In this document: positions 25,227 to 34,184 of the stretch, piece after piece
Numbering within the stretch: position 1 is the first letter of the stretch
Layout: each line of letters begins with the position of its first letter
Made by a program: the position numbers and the translations under genes
The notes under the pieces: generated by a model
What the model saw: the letters and a program-made list of their open reading frames with translations, nothing else
Databases searched by the model: none
What the model was told of the DNA's origin: nothing
Assembly: GCF_902859875.1 (NCBI RefSeq)
Contig: NZ_CADIKF010000007.1
Location: 62,001-126,000 of the forward strand
DNA length: 64,000 nt
Source of the DNA: Paraburkholderia solisilvae
GTDB taxonomy: Bacteria; Pseudomonadota; Gammaproteobacteria; Burkholderiales; Burkholderiaceae
Direction of reading: 5' to 3'

Positions 25227-26606
25227 ATGCAGACCCCAGTCGAAAAACTCACGCCGTACGACGAGTTCAATTTCGAAGTGCCCGAGCACGAGTTTCCGAA
25301 AAGCGGCGTGTCGGCTCGCGCCGCCGCGGCGATCGTGATCAGCGACGAATGGACCGATACCAACCCGATGCTGAACATGTCGTCGTTCGTCACGACCTTC
25401 GCGGAACCGGAAGCCGCCGAAACCGCGCGCCGCAATATCTTCAAGAACTACATCGACCACGATATGTATCCGCAGCTCTTCGCGATGGAAACGCGCATGG
25501 TGCGCTGGCTGCATCAGCTGTGGCACGGCCCGAAGGGCGTCGAGGTGTATGGCACCGCGACCGTCGGTTCATCGGAAGCGTGCATGCTCGCGGGCCTCGC
25601 GCATAAGTGGAACTGGCGGCAAAAGCGCGAGCGCGAAGGCAAGGACGGCAGCCGCCCGAACCTCGTGACCGGCGGCAACGTGCAGATTGTCTGGAAGAAA
25701 TTCATGCGCTATTTCGACGTCGAGCCGCGCATCGTGCCGTTGAAACCCGGCAACTACCGGCTCACCGCCGAGCACCTCGAACGGTATGTCGACGAAAACA
25801 CGATCGCGGTGGTGGCGATCGCCGGGCAGACCTTCACCGGCGAAGACGACGACATTCAGGAAATTCACGACTGGCTCGACGCCTACGAAAAACGCACCGG
25901 CATCTCGATTCCGATGCATATCGACGGGGCGTCCGGCGGCTTTGTGAACCCGTTCCTGTATCCGGACTACAAATGGGATTTCCGGCTGCCGCGCGTGCAG
26001 TCGATCAACGCGTCGGGCCACAAATACGGGCTCACGCCGCCGGGGCTCGGCTGGGTGGTGTTCCGCGAACGCAAGATATTCAACGAGGACCTCGTGTTCT
26101 ACGTCAACTACCTGGGCGGCGAAATGCCGACCGCGACGCTGAACTTCAGCCGCAATGGTTTTCAGATCGCGGTGCAGTATTACCAGTTCCTGCGGCTCGG
26201 CTTCGACGGCTACAAGCGCGTGATGCAGCACACGCTGAACAACGCGATCACGTTGCGCAAGAAACTGGTCGACAGCGGCTACTTCACGATCATGAACGAG
26301 ACGCAGCGCATTCCGGTGGTGGCGGTCACGCTCGACAGCAAGATCAAGAATTTCAACGAATTCGACGTGTCGAACAAGGTGCGTGAAAAAGGCTGGGTGC
26401 TGTCCGCTTACTCGATGCCGCCCGCTGCCGAAAAGGTGATGAGCCTGCGCGTGGTCGTGCGGCCGCATATCAATCACAACGTCGCGTGTCTGCTCGGGAA
26501 CGATATCGTCAGCGCGTGCCAATACCTCGAAAAGCACGGCGGCAGCGCGAAGCCGCCCGAGCTGCATGCGCATGCGGACGAAAAGACGTCGCCGGCCAAA
26601 TGCTGA
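25227..26606 (+). CDS. gadB: Glutamate decarboxylase (GadB-type, PLP-dependent)
   Basis: The start MQTPVEKLTPYDEF follows GGGAAAGAGCGAC; 459 residues, close to E. coli GadB (466). Family motifs are IDHDMYPQ near residues 76-82, YGTATVGSSEACML (108-121), the HIDGASGGF segment at 231-239 and the PLP Lys266 in SINASGHKYGLTPPG. The C-terminal tail ends ELHAHADEKTSPAKC; E. coli GadB closes its active site at neutral pH with a tail His next to the C-terminus, and a comparable His-containing tail is visible. It converts glutamate to GABA and CO2, consuming a proton. With the AspT-type gene it likely forms an acid-resistance or energy-conserving cycle. Confidence 0.95.
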   Translation: MQTPVEKLTPYDEFNFEVPEHEFPKSGVSARAAAAIVISDEWTDTNPMLNMSSFVTTFAEPEAAETARRNIFKNYIDHDMYPQLFAMETRMVRWLHQLWHGPKGVEVYGTATVGSSEACMLAGLAHKWNWRQKREREGKDGSRPNLVTGGNVQIVWKKFMRYFDVEPRIVPLKPGNYRLTAEHLERYVDENTIAVVAIAGQTFTGEDDDIQEIHDWLDAYEKRTGISIPMHIDGASGGFVNPFLYPDYKWDFRLPRVQSINASGHKYGLTPPGLGWVVFRERKIFNEDLVFYVNYLGGEMPTATLNFSRNGFQIAVQYYQFLRLGFDGYKRVMQHTLNNAITLRKKLVDSGYFTIMNETQRIPVVAVTLDSKIKNFNEFDVSNKVREKGWVLSAYSMPPAAEKVMSLRVVVRPHINHNVACLLGNDIVSACQYLEKHGGSAKPPELHAHADEKTSPAKC

Positions 26607-26671
26607 CGCATGTACGCTGGCTGACCAAAGGCCGGTGGGCCACAAGAAAGCAGGCAGGCAAGCGCCGCGCA

Positions 26672-26687
26672 TTGGACCAAAGTCCAG
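26672..26687. promoter_or_regulatory. Palindromic candidate operator, copy 2 (TTGGACCAAAGTCC)
   Basis: Inverted arms TGGAC and GTCCA around CAAA, 82 bases upstream of the PPK2 start. It matches the copy at 22851 at 13 of 14 positions, and both lie in the only long intergenic spaces of this block. Confidence 0.5.
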
Positions 26688-26768
26688 TTGCGGCGCCGCC
26701 GACGCCCGACCATACTCGATAGGGAACCGCATCATCGCATCGGTACGACCGTTCGAGGGGACCCCGCC

Positions 26769-27671
26769 ATGGCTCAGATGAAAAAAGCCGCCGAAAAAGC
26801 GCCCGGAAAGACTTCCGCAAAGTCCGCTAAGGACACCGCCAGCAACGCCGCAAAAGAGGCCAGCCAAGCAGGCGTCGCCGACGGCGCCAGCCTGCCCGGC
26901 AAGCTGTCGAACAAGGAATATGAAAAGGAACTCGCGCGTCTGCATGTGGAACTCGTCAAGCTGCAGGAATGGGCGGTGCAGACCGGCGCGAAAATCTGCG
27001 TGGTGTTCGAGGGGCGCGACGGCGCCGGCAAAGGCGGCACGATCAAGGCGCTCACCGAACGCGTGAGTCCGCGCGTGTTCCGCGTGGTCGCGCTGCCTGC
27101 GCCGACCGAGCGCGAGAAATCGCAGATGTACGTGCAGCGCTATCTGCCGCATCTGCCCGCCGCCGGCGAAATCGTGATATTCGACCGTAGCTGGTACAAC
27201 CGCGCGGGCGTCGAGCGTGTGATGGGCTTTTGCACCGAAGAGCAGGCGCGGCATTTCCTGAAAGGCGTGCCGCTCATCGAACGCGCGATTCTCGCGTCCG
27301 GCGTGATTCTGCTCAAGTACTGGCTTGAAGTCAGCGAAGAGGAGCAGACGCGCCGGCTCGAAGCGCGCATCACTGACGCGCGCAAGATCTGGAAACTCTC
27401 GCCGATGGATCTTCGCTCGTATGAACGCTGGTACGACTATTCTCGTGCGCGCGATGAGATGTTCGTCGAAACGGACACCGGCGTCGCGCCGTGGCACGTC
27501 GTGCGTTCCGACGACAAGAAGCGCGCAAGGCTGAACCTGATCAGCCATCTGCTGTCGAGCATTCCGTACCGGGCGATGCCGCGTGCGAAAATCACGCTGC
27601 CGAAACGGCAGAAGCGCGGCGACTATCGCGAACCGGACTACCCGTTCAAGTACGTACCCGAAAGGTTCTGA
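26769..27671 (+). CDS. ppk2: Polyphosphate kinase 2 (PPK2)
   Basis: The ATG follows GAGGGGACCCCGCC and gives 300 residues. After a Lys/Ala-rich N-terminal tail (~45 residues) comes the PPK2 core: KICVVFEGRDGAGKGG (Walker A, ~75-90), ERVSPRVFRVVALPAP, the lid region TEREKSQMYVQRYLPHLP, Walker B EIVIFDRSWYNRAGVERVMGF (in part ~135-154) and YERWYDYSRARDEM. This is the one-domain, class I arrangement, which in other bacteria makes GTP/ATP from nucleoside diphosphates and polyphosphate. It would supply nucleotides when respiration is limited. The gene follows gadB by 160 bases, with its own palindromic site in between. Confidence 0.95.
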   Translation: MAQMKKAAEKAPGKTSAKSAKDTASNAAKEASQAGVADGASLPGKLSNKEYEKELARLHVELVKLQEWAVQTGAKICVVFEGRDGAGKGGTIKALTERVSPRVFRVVALPAPTEREKSQMYVQRYLPHLPAAGEIVIFDRSWYNRAGVERVMGFCTEEQARHFLKGVPLIERAILASGVILLKYWLEVSEEEQTRRLEARITDARKIWKLSPMDLRSYERWYDYSRARDEMFVETDTGVAPWHVVRSDDKKRARLNLISHLLSSIPYRAMPRAKITLPKRQKRGDYREPDYPFKYVPERF

Positions 27672-27793
27672 AAGACGCGCCGCGCGCTGCGTGTACCGGC
27701 ACTGGTGCTGCGCGCCGCCGGCGCGCAGCGGCTCTTTCGCGCTGTCTTTTTTTGTGCCCGCCGGCGCCTTCGCGCCCGATCGGGCCTTCCACT

Positions 27794-29524
27794 ATGCCGC
27801 CGCCCGACCCGCAAACCGCCCCGCTTCGGCAACTCCACAGACGCAGCTGGATACCGCTGCCAGAATGGCTGCTGCACTATCAACGGCAATGGATCAGGCA
27901 CGACCTGACTGCCGGTCTGACCGCCGCGGCGGTCGTGATTCCGAACGCGCTCGCGTACGCGACGCTCGCCGGGCTGCCGATCGAAGCCGGCCTGTACACC
28001 GCGTTTATCCCGATGCTGGTCTACGCGATGTTCGGCACCTCGCGGGTGCTGAGCGTCAGCACGACCACCACGCTCGCGATTCTGACCACATCGGCGCTCG
28101 CTGAAGTGTCGCAAGGCGCCGGCGGAGTGACGCTGCTCGCCGCCGCGGCGACGCTGGGCGTGCTGGTCGGCGCGATGCTGCTCGTGGCGTCGCTGCTGCG
28201 CCTCGGCTTCGTCGCGAACTTTATCTCGGAGCCGGTGCTGGTCGGTTTCAAGGCCGGCATCGCGGTCGTGATCTTTGTCGATCAGGTGCCGAAGCTGCTC
28301 GGCATTCATGTCGCGAAGGGCGAGTTTTTCTACAACGTCGCGCATATCGTCGAGGGCCTGCCGAGGACGTCGACACCGACGGTGATCGTCGCGGCGCTCG
28401 CGCTGATCGCGCTGATCGTGTTGCGCCGCTTCGTGCCGCGCGTGCCGGCCCCGCTGCTCGTGGTGGGCTGCGCGATCGTCGCGTCCAGGCTGCTCGACCT
28501 GCATGCGCACGGCGTCGAGACGGTCGGCGCGGTGCCTGCGGGACTGCCCGCCCCGACGCTGCCGGTCTTCGCGCTGGCCCACGCGCTGTGGCCGATCGCG
28601 CTCGGCATGGCGCTGATGAGCTTCACCGAAACCACCGCCGCGGGCCGCGCGTTCGCGCGGCATGGCGAGCCGACGCCGGTGGCGAACCGCGAGCTGCTGG
28701 CCACAGGCCTTGCCAATCTCGCCGGCGCGCTGTTCGGCGCGATGCCGGGCGGCGGCGGCACCACACAGACGGCGGTGAACCGGCGCGCCGGCGCCGCCAG
28801 CCAGGCGTCGTCGCTCGTCACGGCGGCCGTCGCGCTCGCGGCGATGCTGCTGCTGTCGCCGCTGATCGGCCTGATTCCGCATGCGGTGCTGGCGGCGGTT
28901 GTGATCGTGTATTCGATCGGCCTTTTCGATCCGATCGAATTTCGCGCGATTGCCCGCGTGCGGCGCATGGAGTTCGTGTGGGCCCTCGTGGCGCTGGCCG
29001 GCGTGGTCGTGGTCGGCACGTTGCAAGGCATTCTGGTGGCGATCATCGTGTCGCTCGCGGCGCTCGCGCATCAGATTTCCGACCCGCCGGTGTATGTGCT
29101 CGCGCGCAAGCGCAACACCGACGTGTTCCGCCCGCTGTCCGCCGCGCATCCGAACGACGAGACATGGCCGGGCCTGTTGCTGCTGCTGCCCGAAGGACGC
29201 ATCTTCTTCGCGAATGTGCAGCATGTCGGCCTGAAGATGCTGAAGCTGATCACGGCCGCCGCGCCGCAAACGGTGGTGGTCGATCTGAGCGGCGTGTTCG
29301 ATATCGAATACACGGCGCTCAAGATGTTCGCCGATGCCGAGCAGCGCTTGCGCGCGCGCGGCATTACGCTGTGGCTCGCCGCGATGAATCCCGACGTGTT
29401 CGCCATGGTGCAGCGCTCGCCGCTTGGCGAAGCGCTCGGCCGCGAGCGGATGTTCCACAATCTCGAACAGGCGGTCGAACGGTATTGCACGACGGTGGCC
29501 GGCCAGACGCGCGACCCACGCTGA
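27794..29524 (+). CDS. SulP-family anion transporter with STAS domain
   Basis: From the ATG of MPPPDPQTAP the product is 576 residues. Ten or more membrane helices span about residues 35-420; SulP signatures include LTAAAVVIPNALAYATLAGLP, GLYTAFIPMLVYAMFGTSR and SVSTTTTLAILT. The GGGGTTQTAVNRRAGA loop is the family anion-site region. The C-terminal STAS domain (about 440-555) has VVVDLSGVFDIEYTALKMF. Substrates of SulP proteins range from sulfate to bicarbonate and dicarboxylates; the choice cannot be made here. It lies 122 bases after PPK2 on the same strand and converges on kdpE. Confidence 0.93.
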   Translation: MPPPDPQTAPLRQLHRRSWIPLPEWLLHYQRQWIRHDLTAGLTAAAVVIPNALAYATLAGLPIEAGLYTAFIPMLVYAMFGTSRVLSVSTTTTLAILTTSALAEVSQGAGGVTLLAAAATLGVLVGAMLLVASLLRLGFVANFISEPVLVGFKAGIAVVIFVDQVPKLLGIHVAKGEFFYNVAHIVEGLPRTSTPTVIVAALALIALIVLRRFVPRVPAPLLVVGCAIVASRLLDLHAHGVETVGAVPAGLPAPTLPVFALAHALWPIALGMALMSFTETTAAGRAFARHGEPTPVANRELLATGLANLAGALFGAMPGGGGTTQTAVNRRAGAASQASSLVTAAVALAAMLLLSPLIGLIPHAVLAAVVIVYSIGLFDPIEFRAIARVRRMEFVWALVALAGVVVVGTLQGILVAIIVSLAALAHQISDPPVYVLARKRNTDVFRPLSAAHPNDETWPGLLLLLPEGRIFFANVQHVGLKMLKLITAAAPQTVVVDLSGVFDIEYTALKMFADAEQRLRARGITLWLAAMNPDVFAMVQRSPLGEALGRERMFHNLEQAVERYCTTVAGQTRDPR

Positions 29525-29557
29525 ACGCGGCGTCGACGCCTGTGCCTGTGCTTGCGG

Positions 29558-30259
29558 CTACGACGCAAGCCCGGCGAGACGGTAACCGACCTGCAGTTCG
29601 GTCATCAGATGCCGCGGCTGCGTCGGGTCGTCTTCGAGCTTCTGCCGCAGCGTCACCATATACACGCGCAGATACTGCGGACGGTCCGCATAGCCCGGGC
29701 CCCAGACGTCCAGCAGCAACTGCCGGTACGTGATCACCTTGCCGTAGCCGCGAATCAGCGCGGCGAGCAGCCGGAATTCGGTCGGCGTCAGATGCACCGG
29801 CGCGCCGTGGCGCGTCACTTCGTAGGTCGCCAGATCGACGCGCACGTCCCCGAAATGCACGGTCGACGCGGTTGGGCCGTCGCTTGCCACGAGGCTTGCG
29901 CGGCGCAGCTGCGCGCGCACGCGCGCGATCAGTTCGGGCACGCCGAACGGTTTGGTCAGGTAGTCGTCGGCGCCGATATTCAGCGCTTCCACCTTTTCGG
30001 TTTCGCGATCGCGCGCCGACAGCACCAGCACCGGCGCACGCGACCAGCTGCGCACGTCGCGGATCAGCACCTTGCCGTCCTCGTCGGGCAGGCCGAGGTC
30101 GACGATCAGCAGTTCCGGCTGCCGGCTCGCGCTTTCGACCCGCGCCTGCGCCGCCGTGCTGGCTTCGAACACGGTCATCCCGTCGCGCTCGAGCGCCATG
30201 CGGATAAAGCGCCGGATATCGGACTCGTCTTCGACAAGCAGAATGCGCGGTTTTTTCAT
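29558..30259 (-). CDS. kdpE: Two-component response regulator, KdpE-like (OmpR family)
   Basis: The 233-residue product has an N-terminal receiver domain (acidic pair in LLVEDESDIRRF, phospho-acceptor Asp54 in LIVDLGLPDEDG, Lys in DYLTKPFGVPEL) and a C-terminal winged helix (VHLTPTEFRLLAALIRGYGKVI, RQLLLDVWGPGYADRPQYLRVY), the KdpE-type spacing. Its ATG overlaps the TGA of the sensor kinase by four bases (ATGA), so the pair is translationally coupled. The potassium pump genes kdpFABC normally linked to it are absent from the window, so its target here may be something else. Confidence 0.92.
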   Translation of the reverse strand: MKKPRILLVEDESDIRRFIRMALERDGMTVFEASTAAQARVESASRQPELLIVDLGLPDEDGKVLIRDVRSWSRAPVLVLSARDRETEKVEALNIGADDYLTKPFGVPELIARVRAQLRRASLVASDGPTASTVHFGDVRVDLATYEVTRHGAPVHLTPTEFRLLAALIRGYGKVITYRQLLLDVWGPGYADRPQYLRVYMVTLRQKLEDDPTQPRHLMTELQVGYRLAGLAS

Positions 30260-32967
30260 GCGGGTCTCTCTTCTTCGATGACAGGCGGGACGCCCAGCGG
30301 CAGACGGATCTCGAAACGCGTGCCCTGCGGCGCGCGCCGCTCCGCGTCGATCGCGCCTTCGTGCGCATCGACGATCGTGCGGCACAGCGCGAGCCCAAGG
30401 CCGACACCGGAGATCGTCGATTCCCGTACGCCACGTGTGAATGCTTCAAAGAAATGCTCCGGGTCGACATTCGGCAGACCCGGGCCGTCGTCTTCGATAA
30501 ACAGATGCATCGTGTCTCCGACTGCGCGCGCGCGGATCTGGATCGTCGAACCATCCGGCGTATATTTGACAGCGTTGTCGATCAGATTGACCAGCACGCG
30601 CTCGAATGCGATCGCATCGATTTCGATCAGCGGCAAATCGGGCGGCAGCTCTGTGCGCACGCGATGCGCGGCAAGCGTGGTGCCGAGGCGCGCCAGCGCG
30701 CTGCCGGTAATCTCGCCGAGCGCGTGCCATTCCTTGTTCAGGCGCACGCCTTCGCTCTGCATGCGCGCCAGATCCAGCAGGTTCGTGACGAGCCGGTGCA
30801 GCTCTTCGGTTTGCAGGCGGATCGAGCGCGACGCGGCGACGCGCTCGTGCTCCGGCAGATCGCTGACCTGCTCGAGGGTTTCCGCGAGGCCGCGAATCGC
30901 GGTGAGCGGCGTTTTCAGGTCATGCGACACGGCCGCCAGCAGCGCGTTGCGCAGCCGCTCGCCTTCCATCCGCACCTGTGTGTCTTGCGCGATCTCGATG
31001 AAGTGCGTGCGCTCGAGCGCGAGCGCAATCAGCAGACAGCATGCGTCGAGCAGGCGCCGGTCGTCCGCGTCGTGCGACAGTTCGCCTTCCTCTGCGCAGA
31101 TCGCGAGCACGCCGCGCGTGGAGATCGGCCCTTTCAACGGCAGATACAGCGCGCGCGCACCGCTTAAGGTCGGCGTGCCGGCGCCTGCCGCTTCCGCATG
31201 GTCGTAGGTCCATTGCGCGACAGACGTATCGACGAATTCTTCGCCGGCCGGTTGCAGCAATTCCGTTTGCGGCGTGCTGGACGCGGTTGTCAAATCAGGC
31301 AACACCAGTGCGACGCGCGCATTGAAGAGCGGCGCAATGGTTTGCCGGCACACCGCGGCGATCTGCGCGGGACGGATGGCGCTCGAGAGGTCCCGCGCGA
31401 CGCGCGCGACCGCGGTTGCGCGGCGCTCGCCGGCGGTCGCCACTTTCGCCTTGTAGCGCAGCCGCGCCGCGAGCTGACTCGTGACCAGCGCGACCGTCAG
31501 CATCAGCACGAACGTCACCAGATATTGCGTGTCGGACACCGCAAACGAAAAGCGCGGCTCGACAAAAAAGAAATCGAAGCTGCCCACACTGATCAGCGCG
31601 GCCCACGCGCCCGCGAGCCGCCCGAGCCGCAGCGACAGCAGCACGACGTTCAGCATAAACAGCATCACGACGTTAGGCGTCGCGAAGAAGTGCAGCAGCA
31701 CGCTCGCCACCAGCGTGGTCAGCGCGCATGCGATCACCGCGAGTATCAGACCGTTCAACGGCGTGTCGGCGGCGCGTTGCGTCAGTGCCTTCGCGGCCGG
31801 CGCCTGTGCATCGTCCGCCGTGCCGACGACCACCAGCCCGACGCGCGGATTCGCGCGTACGATCCGTTCGGCAACGTTCGCTCCCGAAAGCGCGGCGCAC
31901 AGGGCTCGCCAGCGCGAACGCGGCGGATCGCTGCCGAGCACGAGCCGCGTCGCGCCGCGCTCGTGCGCGTAGCCGGCCAGCGTGCTGGCGATGTCCTCGC
32001 CCGGCAGGTTCGCAAACTCGGCGCCGAGGCTGTCGGCGAGATTCGCGAGCGTGAGCAGCGTTTCGCGCCCGTGCGGGTCGCGGCCGTCGGCCGGCTGATC
32101 GACATGCACGACTATCCATTCGGCGCGCAGATGTTGCGCAAGCCGCGCGCCTTCGTGGATCAGCCGCTCGTGCGACGGCTCGGCGCGAATCGCCACCATG
32201 ATCCGTTCGCGCGCCGCACTCACGGTGCGCAGACGCCCTTTCAGACGCTGCCCATGCACGTCCGCATTCGCACGATCGGCGACGCAGCGCAGCGCCAGTT
32301 CGCGCAACGCGAGCAGATTGGCGCGCACGCGGTAGCTGCGCGCGCCTTCGGTCGCCGCTGTGAGCCGCGCGCTGCCCGACATCAGGCGTGCCAGCAGATC
32401 GTCGGGCGCCAGATCGATCAGCACGACATCGGCTGCATCGAAAAAGAAACGGTCGGGTACGGTCTCGCGCACGCGCAGGCCGATCAGATTGCTGACCGTA
32501 TCGCCGAGACTCTCCAGTTGCGCGACGTCGAGCGTCGCGTACACGTCGATGCCCGCTGCGAGCAGTTCGTCGACGTCCTGCCAGCGTTTCGCATGGCGTC
32601 CGCCAGGCACGTTCGCACGCGCGAGTTCGTCGATTGCGACCAGTTGCGGATGCGCAGCCAACGCGCCGTCGACGTCGAATTCGCGCAACATGCGTTCATG
32701 ATGATGAACGTGCTTCGGCGGCCGCGCCGGCAGGTTGTCGACGAGCCGCCGCAGCGCTTCGCTGCCGTGCGTATCGATCTCGCCGAGCGCGACATCGATG
32801 CCGTCGTCGCGCTGCCGGCGCACCGCCTGCAGCATCGCCCACGTCTTGCCGACGCCGGGACAGGCGCCGAAGAAAATTTTCAACCTGCCCCGTTCGACGC
32901 CAGACGCTTGAGCTTGAGATTCCTGTCCTTGAACGCGGGGTTCGGACGCGCTTTGCATTCCCTTCAC
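30256..32967 (-). CDS. kdpD: KdpD-like osmosensitive sensor histidine kinase
   Basis: The 903-residue product shows the KdpD layout. The N-terminal KdpD domain has a Walker A (FFGACPGVGKTWAML, ~33-46) and HVHHHERML, with a Walker-B-like LVAIDELARANVPG. A Usp-like domain covers about 250-370, followed by four closely spaced membrane helices (~405-500), a GAF-like region (~515-650), HisKA with His682 in AAVSHDLKTPLTAIRG, and an ATPase domain (NLIDNAVKYTP, DDGPGLP, GVGLGLALC). The start may be GTG at 32967 or ATG at 32958; no ribosome binding site decides. The first Walker residues of KdpD bind c-di-AMP in some species, which is untested here. Confidence 0.93.
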   Translation of the reverse strand: MKGMQSASEPRVQGQESQAQASGVERGRLKIFFGACPGVGKTWAMLQAVRRQRDDGIDVALGEIDTHGSEALRRLVDNLPARPPKHVHHHERMLREFDVDGALAAHPQLVAIDELARANVPGGRHAKRWQDVDELLAAGIDVYATLDVAQLESLGDTVSNLIGLRVRETVPDRFFFDAADVVLIDLAPDDLLARLMSGSARLTAATEGARSYRVRANLLALRELALRCVADRANADVHGQRLKGRLRTVSAARERIMVAIRAEPSHERLIHEGARLAQHLRAEWIVVHVDQPADGRDPHGRETLLTLANLADSLGAEFANLPGEDIASTLAGYAHERGATRLVLGSDPPRSRWRALCAALSGANVAERIVRANPRVGLVVVGTADDAQAPAAKALTQRAADTPLNGLILAVIACALTTLVASVLLHFFATPNVVMLFMLNVVLLSLRLGRLAGAWAALISVGSFDFFFVEPRFSFAVSDTQYLVTFVLMLTVALVTSQLAARLRYKAKVATAGERRATAVARVARDLSSAIRPAQIAAVCRQTIAPLFNARVALVLPDLTTASSTPQTELLQPAGEEFVDTSVAQWTYDHAEAAGAGTPTLSGARALYLPLKGPISTRGVLAICAEEGELSHDADDRRLLDACCLLIALALERTHFIEIAQDTQVRMEGERLRNALLAAVSHDLKTPLTAIRGLAETLEQVSDLPEHERVAASRSIRLQTEELHRLVTNLLDLARMQSEGVRLNKEWHALGEITGSALARLGTTLAAHRVRTELPPDLPLIEIDAIAFERVLVNLIDNAVKYTPDGSTIQIRARAVGDTMHLFIEDDGPGLPNVDPEHFFEAFTRGVRESTISGVGLGLALCRTIVDAHEGAIDAERRAPQGTRFEIRLPLGVPPVIEEERPA

Positions 32968-33260
32968 AACGATCCATAAAGATGCTGTAAAGACTTTCGC
33001 CAGAACCGTATAAAAGACGTATCGAAAGCTCTACAAAAATAGCGTGATAAGCATGTCGATCATGCTTGATGCCGATGAATGGCGCGATCACACCGCCCAC
33101 TCCGTAGATTAACAAGTTACGCGACAACAGGCGTTGCGCGGTTCCGCGCGATAACGCGCGCCTTTAAGCGCGAGCGGGATCACGCCGGGTTGAGACGGCT
33201 TAAAACGGTTTATGAAGTCGTGCAGCGCGTCCGGTTTGAACCCCGCAGCGCGCGTTGGCA
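32968..33260 (-). other. Gap between cupin-Nudix gene and kdpDE
   Basis: 293 bases. A GC-rich complementary stretch (GCGCG/CGCGC blocks, about 33133-33175) just beyond the cupin-Nudix stop could fold and act as a terminator, but it has no U-tract. The promoter of kdpDE should lie in the more AT-rich part (32975-33060); no hexamers were assigned. Confidence 0.4.
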
Positions 33261-34184
33261 TCAACGGATAAAGACCTCGCGATGCGTGCGCCACGCGAGC
33301 ACATCCTGCACGCGGCGCGCCTGCGCGGCGACCATCGGAAAGCGCGCGAGTTCGTCGAGCTTCACCCACTGCGCGTCGGTCGATTCGTCGTCGTGCGAAA
33401 GGTGTTCGCCCGATGGGGATGCGGACGCCGCGAGCAGAATCGAAAACTCGCGGCGTACTTCGCCGTCCGAGTACGCGATGATCGTCGCCGGGTCCGTGTA
33501 GCTGCCGATCATTCCGGTAATCGCGATATCGATGCCGGCTTCTTCGCGCACCTCGCGGCGCGCGCAGCCTTCGAGCGAATCGGTCAGTTCCATCGTGCCG
33601 CCGGGCATCGCCCAGTAACCGCTATCGCGGCGCTTGACGAGCAGGAGCCGGCCCGAAACGTCGAACACGGCGACCGCAACCGCGGGCTTTAGCGCATTCG
33701 CGACGGGTAGCGCGGGCGCTTCGTGATCCGTGCGCCCTGCCCGCGCGTTCAGATCGATACGCGTGACACGCAAGGTTTCGCGTGCCCATGCGTCGACGGC
33801 TTGCGTCATCGGCAAGGTTTGCTTGTCGTTGCCGGCTGGATATTTGACAAAGAGAATGCGCGTGTCGCGCTTGATGCGCTGCACGTATGCGGTGCCCGGA
33901 TAGATCACGTAGAAATCGCCGGTGCGAAAGCGGTGTATGTCGCCGGTATCGATGTCCTGGTATTCGGTCATGCCGCGCAGCACGTACTGATACTCCTTCG
34001 CGCGTGCGTGGCGATGCGCGGGTTCGAACCCGGCGTGTACGTAGTCGGAAATGCCGACTTCGATGTCCTCGTCGTGAACATGCGACAGCGGCTGCGGCGC
34101 TTGCAGCGCGCCGGCCAGATACTGACGCGTGTGACCGGCAAGCGCTGCTTCGATCGCGGCGGCATCCAGCGATTTGAACGGCAT
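33261..34184 (-). CDS. Cupin-Nudix fusion protein
   Basis: From the ATG with GCGGGAAACGAC upstream the product is 307 residues and has two domains. Residues ~25-125 form a cupin: DYVHAGFEPAHRHARAKEYQYVLRG and DTGDIHRFRTGDFYVIYPG, with His, His and Glu placed as metal ligands. Residues ~160-300 are a Nudix hydrolase: VAVFDVSGRLLLVKRRDSGYW, then a Nudix box GTMELTD...REVREEAGI, in which the first Glu of G-x5-E is replaced by Asp while REVREE is intact. Nudix enzymes cleave nucleoside diphosphate derivatives. The fused cupin may sense or bind a sugar ligand. The function is unknown. Confidence 0.85.
   Translation of the reverse strand: MPFKSLDAAAIEAALAGHTRQYLAGALQAPQPLSHVHDEDIEVGISDYVHAGFEPAHRHARAKEYQYVLRGMTEYQDIDTGDIHRFRTGDFYVIYPGTAYVQRIKRDTRILFVKYPAGNDKQTLPMTQAVDAWARETLRVTRIDLNARAGRTDHEAPALPVANALKPAVAVAVFDVSGRLLLVKRRDSGYWAMPGGTMELTDSLEGCARREVREEAGIDIAITGMIGSYTDPATIIAYSDGEVRREFSILLAASASPSGEHLSHDDESTDAQWVKLDELARFPMVAAQARRVQDVLAWRTHREVFIR

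Noticed and set aside
23877..29458. Very long minus-strand frames opposite AspT, gadB, PPK2 and SulP
   Set aside because: All lie antisense to well-identified genes, with Arg/His/Asp-rich composition and no motifs.
31198..32979. 593-codon plus-strand frame opposite kdpD
   Set aside because: Antisense shadow; no start signal and no recognisable domain.
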